NCBI GenBank assembly: GCA_963971575.1
Contig: OZ020611.1
Location: 241,390,654 to 241,454,653, forward strand
Reading direction: 5' to 3'
DNA length: 64,000 nt
Source of the DNA: Liopterus haemorrhoidalis
Taxonomy: Eukaryota > Arthropoda > Insecta > Coleoptera > Dytiscidae
Shown here: positions 34,281-46,356 of the stretch, piece by piece
How the letters are laid out: the number at the start of each line of letters is the position of its first letter
How positions within the stretch are numbered: the stretch's first letter is position 1
The notes under the pieces: generated by a model
Seen by the model: the letters and a program-made list of their open reading frames with translations, nothing else
Told to the model about the DNA's origin: nothing
Databases searched by the model: none
Made by a program: the position numbers and the translations under genes

Positions 34281-36414
34281 TAAAAATTGTGGCCAAACGG
34301 CTAAACCTAGAGAGTTGAAATTTGGCATGCTTATACAACTCTTTGACCCGCACATAGGAAAAATACTAAAACATCTAAAAAACATATCCCCCTAAAAATA
34401 TAAACAAATATGTGCTCATCGAAAAAAAAAAATATTTTTTTATAATTCTGAGTAGGGTATCAAATGAAAGCCCTTGGTACGTGGATTAACGATCAAATTT
34501 TTATTTTTGCAAAATAAATTATTTTGACGCGATTTTTATCAAAATTGTGCAAAACCATTTTTGTCCCACACCCTGTAGCCCAGATGGTTTAAACTAAAAA
34601 TCTGAAAAAATTCTAAGTAATGTATATTGGTGTGAACCGGAATAGTACAACAGGAATTTTTGATCAGATTATGTTTTCGGAAAATAATACATTTTTTGTG
34701 TTTTTAACCAAAATATGTTAAATATTTAATTCGCTATGTAACCAAGTTGATACGTCAGCGCTCATAGCGATGTGCGTTTAGTCATTGGTTTTCTAATTTG
34801 TCAAACAGGTAACTTGCAAACTAGAGTTCGAATCCTGTCAATTTAAATTTTTTTGTTTTTTTTTGCAGTTTTCTTTTGTTTAAATTATTTTGTCAAAATT
34901 CTAGTTATATTTTGGTAAATGTTGCATTTAATTTTTAAAAGCGTAAATTTAATAACCAGTGGGAAGTGTTGAAATTATAATTTAATTCTGTTTAATGTAT
35001 ACGAAATCAGAGGGCGGGGCTAATGATTTAAGCAACCAATAGAAGCCATAGGCGCAATTTTCAAAATCTTAATGAACCTTGCTATGTAAAAAAAAATACT
35101 GCACATATTTAGAAACTTAAATAATGGTATTAGGTATTCGAATTAAAATTCATAAAATAATATTTTGACATAAAATTTGTTTTGGCATCCCAAATAATCA
35201 TCATTCAGTTATTAAATACCTGCAAAACCCTGAAATGTGTGAAAATTCACACTTCACATTAATTTTTTATATATATATGTAACCCTAAAATCTCCATGAT
35301 ATTTCTAATTTGATATTTCGCATGTGAATTAGATTGTGCATTACCAACTGCATTCTCTTTTGTAAGACCATCCCATGGGCCCCCTCCCAGTGTACTCGCG
35401 GTCCCGCTCTGACGGCCCTCACTAGCAACATCCCCGTCCTTTAAAAACAAAATCCAAAATTATGCTTTTCATTGAGTAAGTTAGCGTCATGAGACTAGGG
35501 TTCGGAATCTAAAGATACGATTAAATAATAATTAATTCAAATATAAAAATTGCCAAGATCTCTCACAAATCAAAATAAAATTATAAAAATAAGTTATAAA
35601 TTGAGTTATACCATAAAAATGTATATACAAAATTTTGAAAAAACAGTTAATAGCTCCAGACCAAGGCTTAGTCGCAAAGCTCCGAAAACAAAAAATATAA
35701 ATAAAAATAGATTGCCAATTCGTTTCTCATGTCATTGGTAGCGACCAAAACATGACGCGTAATTAGATATTCTTGGGTCCTGTGCAAAGTTGAAAAAAAG
35801 TACAAAAAAAAAACCCAGTGATAAATCTGAGCCGGAAAACTTAAGCCAACATATTTTTGAAGGATTCGGTTTCAATACGCTGCGGTTACGGATACGTTTT
35901 TAGGGTTTTGTAGGTATGACCAAAAAACTCTTATACCGTCATTTTGTCGTCTGTCTGTCTGTTCGGTAAAAATTGTAGCCAAACGGCTAAACCTAGAGAG
36001 TTGAAATTTGGCATGTTTATACAACTCTTTGACCCGCACATAGGAAAAATACTAAAACATCTAAAAAACATATCCCCCTAAAAATATAAACAAATATGTG
36101 CTCATCGAAAAAAAAATATTTTTTTATAATTCTGAGTAGGGTATCAAATGAAAGCCCTTGGTACGTGGATTAACGATCAAATTTTTATTTTTGCAAAATA
36201 AATTATTTTGAAGCGATTTTTGCCAAAATTGTGCAAAAAATTTTTTGTCCCACACCCTGTAGCCCAGATGGTTTAAACTAAAAATCTGAAAAAATTCTAA
36301 GTAATGTACATTGGTGTGAACCGAAATAGTACAACAGGAATGTTTGATCAGATTATGTTTTCGGAAAATAACGCATTTTTTGTGTTTTTAACTAAAATAT
36401 GTTAAATATTTAAT

Positions 36415-36505
36415 TCGCTATGTAACACAGTAGATAAGTAAGCGCTCGTAGCGTAGTGCGTTGTGCCGTGGCTTCGTAATTTGTAAACTAGAGTTCGATT
36501 CCTGT
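36415..36505 (+). repeat. tRNA-derived SINE-like head (best of three)
   Basis: GCTATGTAACACAGTAGATA resembles an A box and GAGTTCGATTCCTGTC a B box (GTTCGATTCC), about 60 bases apart. The sequence between does not fold as a tRNA cloverleaf to my eye. Equivalent heads are near 33.67 and 34.75 kb. Confidence 0.5.
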
Positions 36506-36930
36506 CAATTTAAATTTTTCTGTTTTTTTTGCATTTTTATTTTTTTTTATATTATTTTGTCAAAATTCTAGTTTTATTTTGGTAAATGTTGCATTTTTAA
36601 AAGCGTAAAAAACTAGTGAGAAGTGTTGAAATTATAATTTAATTCTGTTTGAATGTATACGAAATCAGAGGGCGGGGCTTATGATTTAAGCAACCAATGG
36701 AAGCCATATGCGCAATTTTCAAAAGCTTAATGAACCTTGCTATATAAAAAAAATACTGCGCATGTTTAGAAACTTAAATACTGATATTAGGCATTCGAAT
36801 TAAAATTCATAAAAAAATATTTTGACATAAAATTTGGTTTGGCATTCCAAATAATCATCATTCAGTTACTAAATACTTGCGAAACCCTGAAATGTGAGAA
36901 AATTCACACTTACCATCAATTTTTTTTTTT

Positions 36931-37841
36931 TTAGCATACTCTATTTCTATAAAAAGGCAAGCGACCGATCACAGCTCTAAACTTAATAGATTTTGCGTTG
37001 TCCACTGTCGACTGTTTTGTAAACTGTATAGTTAGTGCGCTGTTAATGAGACAGACATATAAACACACATTAGCTATCTCACTCTACATAACCTAAAAAA
37101 TACTGTCGCACAAATTTCAACTATTTCAGAAATCGGGAAACGAAAAAGAATTGCTCTAGTTGCGGTTATAATTTTGTTTTGAAAATTTAGTAAGAAATCA
37201 CGATCTCACTGATGGCGGATTCATTAAAAGTCATAAATTTATTTATTCCATCGTAGTTGGTTTGAAAAATGTCATAATATTTGCTACGCATTAAGTTTCA
37301 TAGCTGTAAACGCTTTCGTTAAACGTTAAAACTGTCTACTAAATTTATCCACAATACATAAACTGATTTTAGAGCTTTTATCGCAGCTTAAGGCTTCCAA
37401 AACAAGATAAATGACGTTTTCAATTTTATATTTTGATTACAAGCGGACTCATGAGTGAAGGCAATTCGGATTTCTTGGTCATACATACAAAATCCTAAAA
37501 AAGTATTATCAAATTTTGTGAAATTCCATTCGAATGACTAAGCCAAAGTTGAGGTGACCTTTCAAGGTTTCATTATTGTTGTGCTTGTGATATTCCAATC
37601 ATGTGTGAACTATTTTGATGGAGAGTACTGTTGTGGATTACGACAGTGTTACGGTAATAAACGTGAACTAGGATACGCGATAACCACGTTCGCTGCATCG
37701 CTAATGGAGGCGACATCTCACTTGATATGCAGGGGAAGTCGACGATACGTTATTTCAAATCAACGATATGAAATCTTAATCTATAAAACGTTATCTAAGA
37801 TTTAAATAATTAAAAATAGTACACAGATGTTAAGTATTTAA
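36931..37841. other. Unassigned sequence
   Basis: TATAAAAAGGCAAGCG at 36950 could be a plus-strand TATA box. A plus-strand frame at 37554-37805 starts with a hydrophobic stretch (MTFQGFIIVVLVIFQS), but no second exon or homology is evident. A rc copy of the TTTTAGGATTTTGTATGTAT repeat end lies near 37480-37515. Confidence 0.25.
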
Positions 37842-38640
37842 TACGAGGGTTACCTTTTATGTTTTTACAAACGACCACTAGATGACAATATTGAAATATG
37901 ACAATATTATATTCGTAAAAGCTTATAAATTGACCGAGTAGTTTGTTGTCAGTGAGCGTCTAAAAAAACAAGTTTGTGAAAAAATGGATATGGCCTAAAT
38001 GCATAGATTCGCTGCGTTCAACTTTTGATAATGAAGCACCATCAGAAAAGATTTATTTATAATTGGTTTGCAGAATTTCGAAAAATAAAATAAAAATAAA
38101 ATCGGTTGTGATTTAAAAAAAACATCGATGCTGTGCGCAAAATGATTGAAGAAGATCGGCATGTGGCATGTTCGTTCACAAAACACTTCCAAGAAAATGA
38201 TCGCATGTTTCTTCGGTTGTACTGGACATGACGCAACCATTCCTTTAGAGGATCGCAGTACAGTTAATGCTGAATGGTAACAACAATATGTTTGCCGGAA
38301 GTCAAAACAAAATCAGGAAAAGCAAACAAAAACGTCGTATCATTTTTCATCATGACAATGCAAGCTCACAAACAGCACGTCAAACAATTGATTATTTGAA
38401 GGAGAAAAACATCTAATTAATGTCTCATTGCCCGTATTTACCTGATTTATCCCCTAATGACTTTTTTTTGTTCCCCAATGTCAAACGAAAATACGTGGAC
38501 AGCGATTTTCATCACCTCAAGAAGCTGTTGAAGCCTTCGAAAACCATGTTTTTGAGATACCAACTTCAGAGTGAAAAAAATGTTTCGAGAATTGGTTAGA
38601 AAAAGTGTATAAAGCTTAAAGGCAAATATTTTGAAATACC
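37842..38640 (+). mobile_element. Mariner element M2, 3' truncated
   Basis: TACGAGGGTTACCTTTTATG at the left end. The right end is missing. The coding strand is plus. It holds the best-preserved catalytic segments of the four mariner remnants. Confidence 0.85.
37985..38625 (+). pseudogene. Mariner transposase M2, degenerate
   Basis: Pieces in order: FRKIKIKSVVI after a large N-terminal deletion, CGMFVHKTLPRK, RIIFHHDNASSQTARQTIDY (second Asp) and SPNDFFLFPNVKRK (third Asp, 34 residues after the second by my count, as in classical mariners), then KTMFLRYQLQSEKN. Several stops and shifts. Confidence 0.8.
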
Positions 38641-39239
38641 TGATAATACCTTTAATTTTTATCTTCGGTTTTTATATTTGAATATATTCAGTGTGTTTTT
38701 GTATCTGGAGCGCTTATATTGCAGATGTGAGACGGGCGAGTGAAATAAAAAAAGTTCTTTTTCAACATCTGAACGAATAGCATCACTTTATTTTGATAAC
38801 CTTCTAGACTAACAGGCATCGGTCAAGTACGATCCCACATGGACAAAAAACAAATCGCGTAAAAAATATAAACAATATGTATTTAACGAAACAAAAATAT
38901 ATATGGTTGTAAAATTTATGTACGAAAAATACTGAAACCTCTAAAAACATATCCTGCAACAGATATAAACAAAAAATATTTATCGAAAAAAAAAAATGTT
39001 AGTAAGTTAATTTTGAGGGTTATCAAAAGAAAGCTTTCGATAAGTGGATTATATTACACAGTCCAACTAAATGAAATTGTTGTCTTGGTGCCGGAAAAAT
39101 AAGAACTGATTTTGGATATTTTTGGTGCGCTGATTCCAAAAATATCTGGCTTTTTTTCGTAGCAGCTCTAGTTTTTGAGATACAACTAATTGATTTTAGT
39201 TTTTTATCTAAAAATGCTAAACTTCCTCCTTGGAAAGTA

Positions 39240-39955
39240 AAGTGGATATACAAAATATCCTTGTATTTATGTCTTTGGGACAGCAGAGCTAAGGATCAGC
39301 CCTGGGTTAACAGAAATAGGGCTTTAAGAAATGTCATGATTCAAGAAAAACCATACGTAATCAAAAAGCTTTGGTTGCGAGAGAGAAAAACATATTTCCA
39401 CCCTTGTATATCAAGTTGGGGTTGATGAAACAATTTGTGAAGGTTTTAAATCGAGATGGACTTTGTTTTGGCTACTTAACACGTAAATTTCTTGGGATTA
39501 GCACGAAAAAACTGAAAGCCGGAATATTTTATGGTCCTCAGATAAGGCAGCTTATTAAAGATCCACAATTTACCTCATTGAATACCTAATGAGATTGAAT
39601 CTAATGCTTGGTGTTCATTTCTTCAAGTAGTTCAAAATATTCTTGGAAAACATAAGGTAGAGAATTACATAGAATTAGTGGAAAATATGCTTTCCAACTT
39701 TAATATTCTCGGTTGTTACATGAGCATAAAAGTTCATCTCCACAGCTACTTAGATCGGTTACCAGAGAACCTAGGTGATTTTAGTGAAGAAAGGGGGAAA
39801 GATTCCTTCAGGACATTAAAACTATGGAATATTGATATCAAGGAAGATGAGATAGCTACATGATGGCCGACTACAGTTGGATTCTTCAGCGAGACTGTCC
39901 TGGTAAACTCCATGCTAGAAATTCGTATAAAAGAAAATTTTTAAGTGATAAATGA
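39240..39955 (+). pseudogene. MSRKC-family protein, C-terminal half, copy 2
   Basis: A frame at 39371-39586 reads FPPLYIKLGLMKQFVKVLNR and KLKAGIFYGPQIRQLIKD. After a stop, IESNAWCSFLQVVQNILGKH and VENMLSNFNILGCYMSIKVH follow, then LDRLPENLGDFSEERGK and, shifted, the ADYSWIL-type end with KENF. The same order is found in the fragments at 253-519 and 46.7-47.5 kb. Multicopy repeat of unknown function. Confidence 0.65.
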
Positions 39956-40261
39956 TGAATGTATATTTATCTACTTGGTGAAATAAATACCTTACTTTGC
40001 ATTTTTTGTTTTTAACTAGCAGTTGGAACAAACAGTAATAGTAATAATGTGAAATGTTAAACAAATAAGATGATTTTATTTTAAAAGAAGCCAATATAGC
40101 GTATCTCAAAAACTAGATCTGATAGACCAATTTTGACGGTTATTTTGGATTCTGCACCCAAAAATTACCTAGAAACAGTTAAAAAATCGCAGGCACCAAA
40201 ATGCCTGTTGGCTGTGTTATCAGTAAATAATGAAACATCATCATATTGTTTGGTTTTTGAT

Positions 40262-40560
40262 GGGGTGTCAAACTTATTTGGGTCGCGGACCATTTTTCAT
40301 ATAAAGGAATAATAAGGGGCGACGGAATTACAAATATCCCGAAGAACTCCTTGCAAACTTTTGATAAACAAATAAAGGGAGAACAGAGTATATTTCAATT
40401 TTTTAAATATATTTTTATATCCAAAAAAGCTCAAAAAGTTTTTTTATTAATCGGGGCCACAAAAAATTATGTTGCTGGCAATATGCAGCTCACGAGTCCC
40501 TCTATTTCCGATACGTTTTATAAATGCCCCCGCCTAACTATGAGTCCTGTATACGCCACT
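40262..40560. mobile_element. Possible hAT remnant
   Basis: GGGGTGTCAAACTTATTTGG and GGTCGCGGACC on the left, and TGTATACGCCACTG on the right, resemble ends of two different hAT families. No target duplication is seen. Confidence 0.3.
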
Positions 40561-40625
40561 GACCCCAAAGATATACGGGAACCATAGCTTATATCAAATA
40601 AAACCAACATATATACAAAATTCTT

Positions 40626-40631
40626 TTTATT
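40626..40631 (-). terminator. Gene D polyadenylation signal
   Basis: AATAAA on the minus strand, about 290 bases after the gene D stop codon. Confidence 0.4.
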
Positions 40632-40922
40632 TTCACACATAATATACATACATACAGACATATATACATAAAATACATATATAATACAAAAAAATATAAA
40701 AATATTTTCGTTTAAATTTTACTTATAACAAAAAAGACAATAATGAAAAATTGAGCATTTTATGGCAAATATAAAAATGGCATCAAAATTATGGCTCAAT
40801 CTTCTCAAAAATACTGACAAATTAAAAACATAATATTAAAAATAATAGAGCAACATACATATTTCAAAAATGGCAATTTTTAAGTAGAAAAATAATTTCT
40901 AAAACTAGAATTAAATGGCAAT

Positions 40923-41925
40923 TTATTCAATATAACCAATCTCTAAATCACTTTGCGCATGAGCAATACCACCTGGTCCAACAATGGCAACAGCATCTGG
41001 TTCGAAGAGTATATCAGCATTAGTACCTCTTTCAACCACTGCTCGCGCAAGTGGCGTTGCCATCGCTCTACCCTCCAAACCAGCAATTGCCCTAGCTACA
41101 GGCTTCAAAATTAAAGTAACAGTGCTTTTGTCCTCTTTTTGAGAATCAGATCTGAATTGAATCAAATTTGAGGTATCTAAAGTGTGCTTGTTTTTGAGGT
41201 AAGTGAATTGGGGATGATTTTTCCAAGGCGCAAAAAAGGGGGCGTTAGGATCAGGACGATTTTGAACCCTCAAATTTTCTGAGCCTATAGGTTCAGAACT
41301 TTCTAAATTTTTAGAATTCTTTCTTAATTTTTGTTTTTGAATACGTAGCTGTGTTATTTTGGTAGAATCATTTAATTTTTCACCTAATTTAATGTTTTGT
41401 ATAGTGTCTTCTATTATTCTGGCATTTTTAACTTCTTGTTCTGAGTGAAATATTTCTACTTGTGAATCATCCTGATTTTCTATAATTTTTTGTTTAGTAT
41501 TTGGTTTATTTTGAACAGTAGGGGCAAAATATGTCTTCCCCCCATCTAATTTTGGAATTTCAATTAATTTGGCTGGTATTACTTCCACCGAAACCTTTTT
41601 ATTTAATTCTGGTTCGGGAACAGCTTTAGCAGAATTTTCAATTTTCTTTAAATTTTCATTATAATGCGCTAAAGCAACCAAATTTGCTAAATTATTAATT
41701 TCATTATTTCTTTTCATTTCATTATTACTAATTCTTTCAATTCCTATTTCTTTATAGGTGGATTTATGGACATTTTCATCTAATTTTAGATATGGATTTT
41801 GAGTAAGGAAGCGTGGGTAATAGTTTGGTAGTCGCTGATATCCTAAAGCAGAGTATCCAAAACTGTAGGTTAGTGGTGCAGTTGGCCATCCTGAGAGCGG
41901 AAGTCCAGATGGATATGTTACCAAT
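40923..41925 (-). CDS. Gene D, large terminal exon of a secreted-type protein
   Basis: The acceptor TTCTATTCGTAG is followed at 41925 by a phase-2 continuation and 333 codons to a stop at 40923. Upstream of the acceptor the frame closes with TAA, so the splice site fits. The protein starts LVTYPSGLPLSGWPTAPLTY, with a Tyr/Pro-rich segment (QRLPNYYPRFLTQNPYLKLD), as in genes A and E. The middle is Lys/Glu/Asn-rich and probably disordered. The C-terminus holds LKPVARAIAGLEGRAMATPL, ARAVVERG and EPDAVAIVGPGGIAHAQSDL, the same hydrophobic GPGG module as in C and E. The incoming phase equals that of gene C. The exon with its signal peptide is uncertain (see 46303-46356). Confidence 0.75.
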
Positions 41926-42890
41926 CTACGAATAGAAAATTACACTACTTAGGTTGGTAATCAAATTTATACTAAGCATGCAATGTTAGTTAAGGTGTAA
42001 GCATAAAAGATTAGGAAAATTTGAATTAAAAAATAAAGCACTATATATTTTTAATAAGAATCACAATTTCTATCTTGTAGTCTTTGAAAACAGCCGAAAT
42101 ACATGTATTTTACAATACATTAAGCGGAATGTAGACCAAGTTTTCTTTTATTCCAAAATTTCCTAATTTTTCATCATGTTCCATCGGGAGACAATAGCAA
42201 CATCAATTAATTCTATAAGCATAAAGATGAAAATATAAGCATGTGGTGTTTTAAGCATAAAATTTTAGGAATCAAGCATTTATATACATGAATTTACAGG
42301 TGTGAACAAAATAAACTTCTATTTATTTTTTAAATAATTAAAATTGTTTTTAATGGTTTCTTTATTAATTTAGTAAGTCAGTTAAAATTTTTGACGCACA
42401 GCAACGGTGTCGTTTGTTTAATATTTAGCATTAAGTACGAGCGTGATTCCGATTTGACCTGCATTTTATTTATTTATTTATTTATTTATTTATTTTCTGG
42501 TTGATACAAATTATGAATTATAATTATACAGGATGTTATATTTTAGTGAACCCAGCAAATATCTCGCTTATTTATTAAGTTAGTAATTTATTTCATATAA
42601 CATGATTTATACAGCAACATGTAAGCTACTTGATGACGGCTGTACATTCACTGATACCACTTCCGGTTTATTAGTAATTAATATCAACTTTGAAATTTCA
42701 AACGGAACATACTACATTTTTTTACAAATTTGAAAAGTACATCAAATTTGCTTTACAATCATGTAAAATAATCCATATGTTACATTATTAAAAAGTAAAA
42801 AGGCGGGCACTTTTTTATACACCTAGTCGAAAAAAGAATAGTGAGCCATTACTAAAAATTAACTAAAACAATTGTAAACCTGTATTTACA
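41926..42890. other. Gene D intron or upstream sequence
   Basis: AT-rich, with a TTTA tract at about 42468-42495. No exon found despite a search for a signal sequence ending in phase 2. Confidence 0.4.
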
Positions 42891-42892
42891 GG

Positions 42893-42930
42893 TTGACAAT
42901 TGTTACTGAGTATTTACTCAGTAATAATTG
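42893..42930. repeat. Near-perfect 34-bp palindrome
   Basis: CAATTGTTACTGAGTA followed by TTTACTCAGTAATAATTG. The arms pair with one mismatch and no loop. Confidence 0.8.
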
Positions 42931-42999
42931 TTCTAACCTTTATTATTAGCAAGTTTCATTGTAGTTCCTTATTAATTAATTATATAATGAATTTTTCTA

Positions 43000-43260
43000 A
43001 CTCAGAAAATGTTGATATGCTAGATGCGTATTTTCGAAGTTTGAAAAATAAACGCATAGCTGCAGAACTTTATCGACAAGAATATCCACATCGCCGTCAT
43101 CCAACTGAATCGTTTTTTGCGAAACTAGTAAATAAACTACGAACAACAGGTTCGTTTGAAAGAAGAAAAAGAAATATCCCAAATGAAGATGATGTGGAAA
43201 TTAATGTACTTGCGCTTTTTGAGGCCAATCCCAGAATTTCCGTTCGAGGACCTTTTTTTT
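43000..43260 (+). pseudogene. N-terminal fragment of a DUF4817-like transposase
   Basis: Reads NSENVDMLDAYFRSLKNKR, LYRQEYPHRRHPTESFFAKL and KLRTTGSFERRKRN, the first HTH region of a Tc1/mariner-type transposase of another family than the three CAAGGTGTC copies. It is truncated at about 43245 by a MITE. Confidence 0.55.
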
Positions 43261-43370
43261 AGTTCATCACTTATATTTTAGAGATGAGCAAAATTTAATA
43301 AAATTTGCATAATTTTTTTTTTTTTAATCTTATGGTTTACCTCAACTGAAATCTGGTCACCCTGCATAGG
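43243..43370. mobile_element. MITE fragment, TIR AGGGTGACCAGATTT
   Basis: Right end AAATCTGGTCACCCTGCATA. One unit of the minisatellite (GAGGACCTTTTTTTTTAGTT, CATCACTTATATTTTAG) lies at the left. Related to 59013-59310. Confidence 0.5.
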
Positions 43371-43440
43371 TATCAACCTTATATTAATTTTTTTTTTCCA
43401 CGAATACTGTAAAGGATTCCACGACTCGAAAAAGTTTGAA

Positions 43441-44029
43441 GACCATTGCTATACACCAATCAATACGAGCCTTTTTTTGAGCTTCGATCAAATTATGCGG
43501 AATCCATCCGGAACAGATCTTTTTCACAGCTAAATGTTCATGCAAAATCGAATGTATTGCAGTCTGCGATATGCCAAAGAATGCCTCTATCTCGCAGTAA
43601 GTCACAGGCCGATCTTCTTTTTCCAATAATTATGCGCACAGCATCGATGTTTTTTTGAATCACAACCGATTTTGGTCGACCTTCACGAGATTCATCACTG
43701 ACGGACGCACGACCACGACGAAGTTCTGCAAACCAATTGTGAACAGTCTTTTCTGATGGTGCTTCATTACCAAAAGTTGAACGAAGCGAATCTATGCATT
43801 GTTGTTGAGTTAGGCCTTTACTAAAATCGTAAAAAAAATCATCGAACGAAAACCTTCACAAGTAATATCCATTTTTTCACAAACTTGTTTCTTTTAGTCA
43901 ACAAACAACTCGGTCAATTTATAAGCTGCCACTGATTTCACCATAACAAATGCCAAATTTTACGAATATACACATTTCAATATTGCCATCTAGTGGTCGT
44001 TTGTAAAAACATAAAAGGTAACCCTCGTA
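43441..44029 (-). mobile_element. Mariner element M3, 3' truncated, with transposase N-terminus
   Basis: Right end CATAAAAGGTAACCCTCGTA. On the minus strand the start at about 43872 (MDITCEGFR) leads to RSTFGNEAPSEKTVHNWFAE, then RRGRASVSDESREGRPKSVV, EDRPVTYCEIEAFFGISQTA and HEHLAVKKICSGWIPHNLIE. A shift near 43830 and loss of everything after about residue 140 make it dead. Confidence 0.8.
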
Positions 44030-45640
44030 TGATGCATATAAGACCTCTTTGCAGATATCAAGTCAGTTTTGAACCTCCCTCGTACGAAAAACAATATCGG
44101 CCAGGCTATACGTACGAGCTCTTTCAGTCATATTTTCCTTGACATTTCCGCATATTTATGGTATTATTTGAGCAATTTCTTGTTGAATATTATTCATAAG
44201 CTGTTGAATTGATACCGGCTTGGTAGCTTACACGTCTCCCTTTAGGTAGCCCCAACAAAAAAATCGGGCGCAGTGAAATCTGGTGAACGAGGTAATCCAT
44301 CAATGTCACCAGATTTTGAAATTAATTAGCCAGGAAATATATCGCGTAAAATTTGTACCGTAGCGTGAGCTGTCTGCGATGTGTCACCGTCCTGTGGAAA
44401 TCACATGTACTGACTTCGCTCATTAATTTCAAGCACATAAAGTATTACAGCATCACAGGATAACGTTCACCAATCACATTAACAGCATTTCCACTATCAT
44501 CTTCAAAAACAGACCATTAATGTTATCAAATGGCATTACACAGTTGCTCTAAGAGGACGAAGAAGCCATGCACGGATCAATCTTGTGTTTTTGATTCTCA
44601 GTAATGGCTTTTTTGTTTAATTTATGCATGTCAAAATGAGTCTCGCCACTAACCACAAAAAAAAATCGGAGTCGTCAATAGTGAGTTGTTTAGAGGGTTA
44701 TTTCCCGCCCGGGAATTCCCGGGAAAATTCTTTAATTTTTATTTCCCGTTTCCCGGCAAAAAACGAAACATATCCCGGGAAAAAAAAAAAAATTATTCTT
44801 GCTGATTGTGATACCGATACTGAAATCTTTGTTTAGTTAACTGTAATAGTCGTAATAAATATAAAATTTCATAATCAACATATTATAACGCACTTATCAA
44901 ATCAGCATTCATCACTTTATAAATCAAAACATCGCTTAACAAAAATAAATTGATTATTTATTTTACGTGGAAAAATTATAAAATGCTGACATGTATTTCT
45001 TTCGGTCTGATGGTACAGTTACTCAATTTAATATTCGGACACATTATGTGTCCGAAAATCGAAACAAAACCAAATTTACAAAAAGAATTTAACATGTATG
45101 AAACAACTGGAAATATTACTACAAATCTGCAAAAGTTATTGGATGCTTTAATGACTATACAGCCCACATTAATTGAAAGTGAGAGGGTATTCTCGATGTC
45201 ATCCAATTTTTGTTCCAAGAGAAGATCATCTTTAAGCGACTTTTCCCTTGATTGCCTCTCGTTTCTAAAATGTTATTTTCTAAACAAGTAAAAGAAAATA
45301 ATTATGTTTATGTTATATTTTATTGATTATATATTATATCTTACTGTATTTATTTTATTTTTCAATTAAATTTATTTAATTTTTTTGCAAAAACAACATT
45401 TATTTAACTTTTCCGTAAAACTTTTACAATTTCCACCTCAAATTTAATATTTTTTAAATTTCCCGGGAATCCCGAGAAATTCATTTGTAAATTTCCCGTT
45501 TCCCGGGAACGAAAATAATCCGGGAAAAATTACCCTCTAGAGTTGTTACTGAGACGTTTAACTTTCCATAATGAATTGCCTGCATCCGACTGCACGACTG
45601 TCCAATTATTTCACAGCAACTTTTTAAATTACTGGGATTT
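44030..45640 (-). pseudogene. Old DDE transposase copy split by a hAT element
   Basis: On the minus strand, after removal of 44691-45539 and one target copy, traces read VVSGETHFDMHKLNKKA, then FPQDGDTSQTAHATVQILRD (second Asp region), LISKSGDIDGLPRSPDF, APDFF, and PVSIQQLMNNIQQEIAQI. Many stops. It resembles the CAAGGTGTC element transposase distantly. Confidence 0.6.
44691..45539 (+). mobile_element. hAT element, deletion derivative
   Basis: TAGAGGGTTATTTCCCG and inverted TAGAGGGTAATTTTTCCCGG, with exact duplication gagttgtt at 44683-44690 and 45540-45547. TTTCCCGGGAA-type motifs lie at both ends. A plus-strand frame (44950-45291) ends in the hAT C-terminal segment LLDALMTIQPTLIESERVFS and SSLSDFSLDCLSFLKCYF. 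Confidence 0.9.
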
Positions 45641-45815
45641 TTAGAAATAAAACAATATACATATGTTTATTATAAAATCATATTTATTTTTGTGTTACAA
45701 CAGAGTAAATTAAATATACAATTACCCCCATGCAAGAGGGGTTGTCAAATTACTAAGGTAACAGAAAATAAATAATATATCCCCTAGATACAATAGCACC
45801 ACGTACATACTAAAC

Positions 45816-45952
45816 CAATGGTTCTCAACCTTTTACAGGTGAAGTCATCCTTTTGTAAAATATGAAAAATTCAAGACACCCTACCGCAATTTCGCTATAT
45901 TCTAACTATATTGCACCTTTCGGTGCTGTAGCACCCTGGTTGAAAACCACGG
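45816..45952. mobile_element. Short non-autonomous hAT element
   Basis: CAATGGTTCTCAACCTTTTA and inverted CCGTGGTTTTCAACCAGG. Flanks tactaaac and tatcaaac agree in six of eight bases. Confidence 0.65.
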
Positions 45953-46302
45953 TATCAAACTAACACTAAATCAGTCAAATTTCCTACTTAACTATATGAG
46001 AATAATATTAACTAGTTTTAAGTATTACTAAATAGCCATATTATGTTTTTTTTTTTATTTGTTAATAAATTTATTTTTCCTCTGAATTTGATGATATGGC
46101 CAAATTAATCTAAACATTTAATTTATATAATAAATAATACTTGAATTAATCACAATATAATTTCAAATTTTGGTTTATTTTTTTCTGGTAATGTCATTAG
46201 AATAAAGAGAGAGCAATAAAATATTTATACTTCATGACGTTTAAGGAATAAAAATGGCTTTTAAGGCTGGGATTCATAATTGTCGTCACATACTGATCAA
46301 AA

Positions 46303-46356
46303 TTATACGCAAACTGCACACAATAATAGTATTGATAAACACACTATTTGTGACAT
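46303..46356 (-). CDS. Gene D, candidate signal-peptide exon
   Basis: On the minus strand TATAAAAA (46470-46463) lies about 115 bases before ATG 46356. The frame MSQIVCLSILLLCAVC is a plausible signal peptide. It then meets GTATAATT, a possible donor in phase 0, and a stop (GTATAA). A stronger donor GTATGT follows after the stop. The known gene D exon needs phase 2, so either an unseen small exon lies between, or this is a 5'UTR exon with a 17-codon upstream frame. The 24 bases from the ATG are identical to 20666-20643. Assignment to gene D rests on position and strand. Confidence 0.35.
   Translation of the reverse strand: MSQIVCLSILLLCAVCV

Larger units (their letters stand above)
33660..36930 (+). 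repeat. Tandemly repeated composite block with tRNA-like heads
   Basis: A segment of about 500 bp (start near 33680, body TTGGTAAATGTTGCATTTAA, AATCAGAGGGCGGGGCT, end GAAACCCTGAAATGTG) occurs three times, starting near 33.68, 34.75 and 36.43 kb. A second segment (GTAGGTATGACCAAAAAAC, CTGT tract, GGCCAAACGGCTAAACCTAG) lies between them twice, at 34.18 and 35.90 kb. The block sits in the intergenic region or intron upstream of gene C. The copies differ by scattered substitutions and small indels. Confidence 0.85.

Noticed and set aside
36415..36505. tRNA gene
   Set aside because: A- and B-box-like motifs exist, but I could not form an acceptor stem or an anticodon arm. It sits in a repeated block.
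37554..37805. Plus-strand small secreted protein (hydrophobic start, several Cys)
   Set aside because: No splice partner, no family resemblance, a stop directly downstream, and surrounding repeats. It is kept only as a note.
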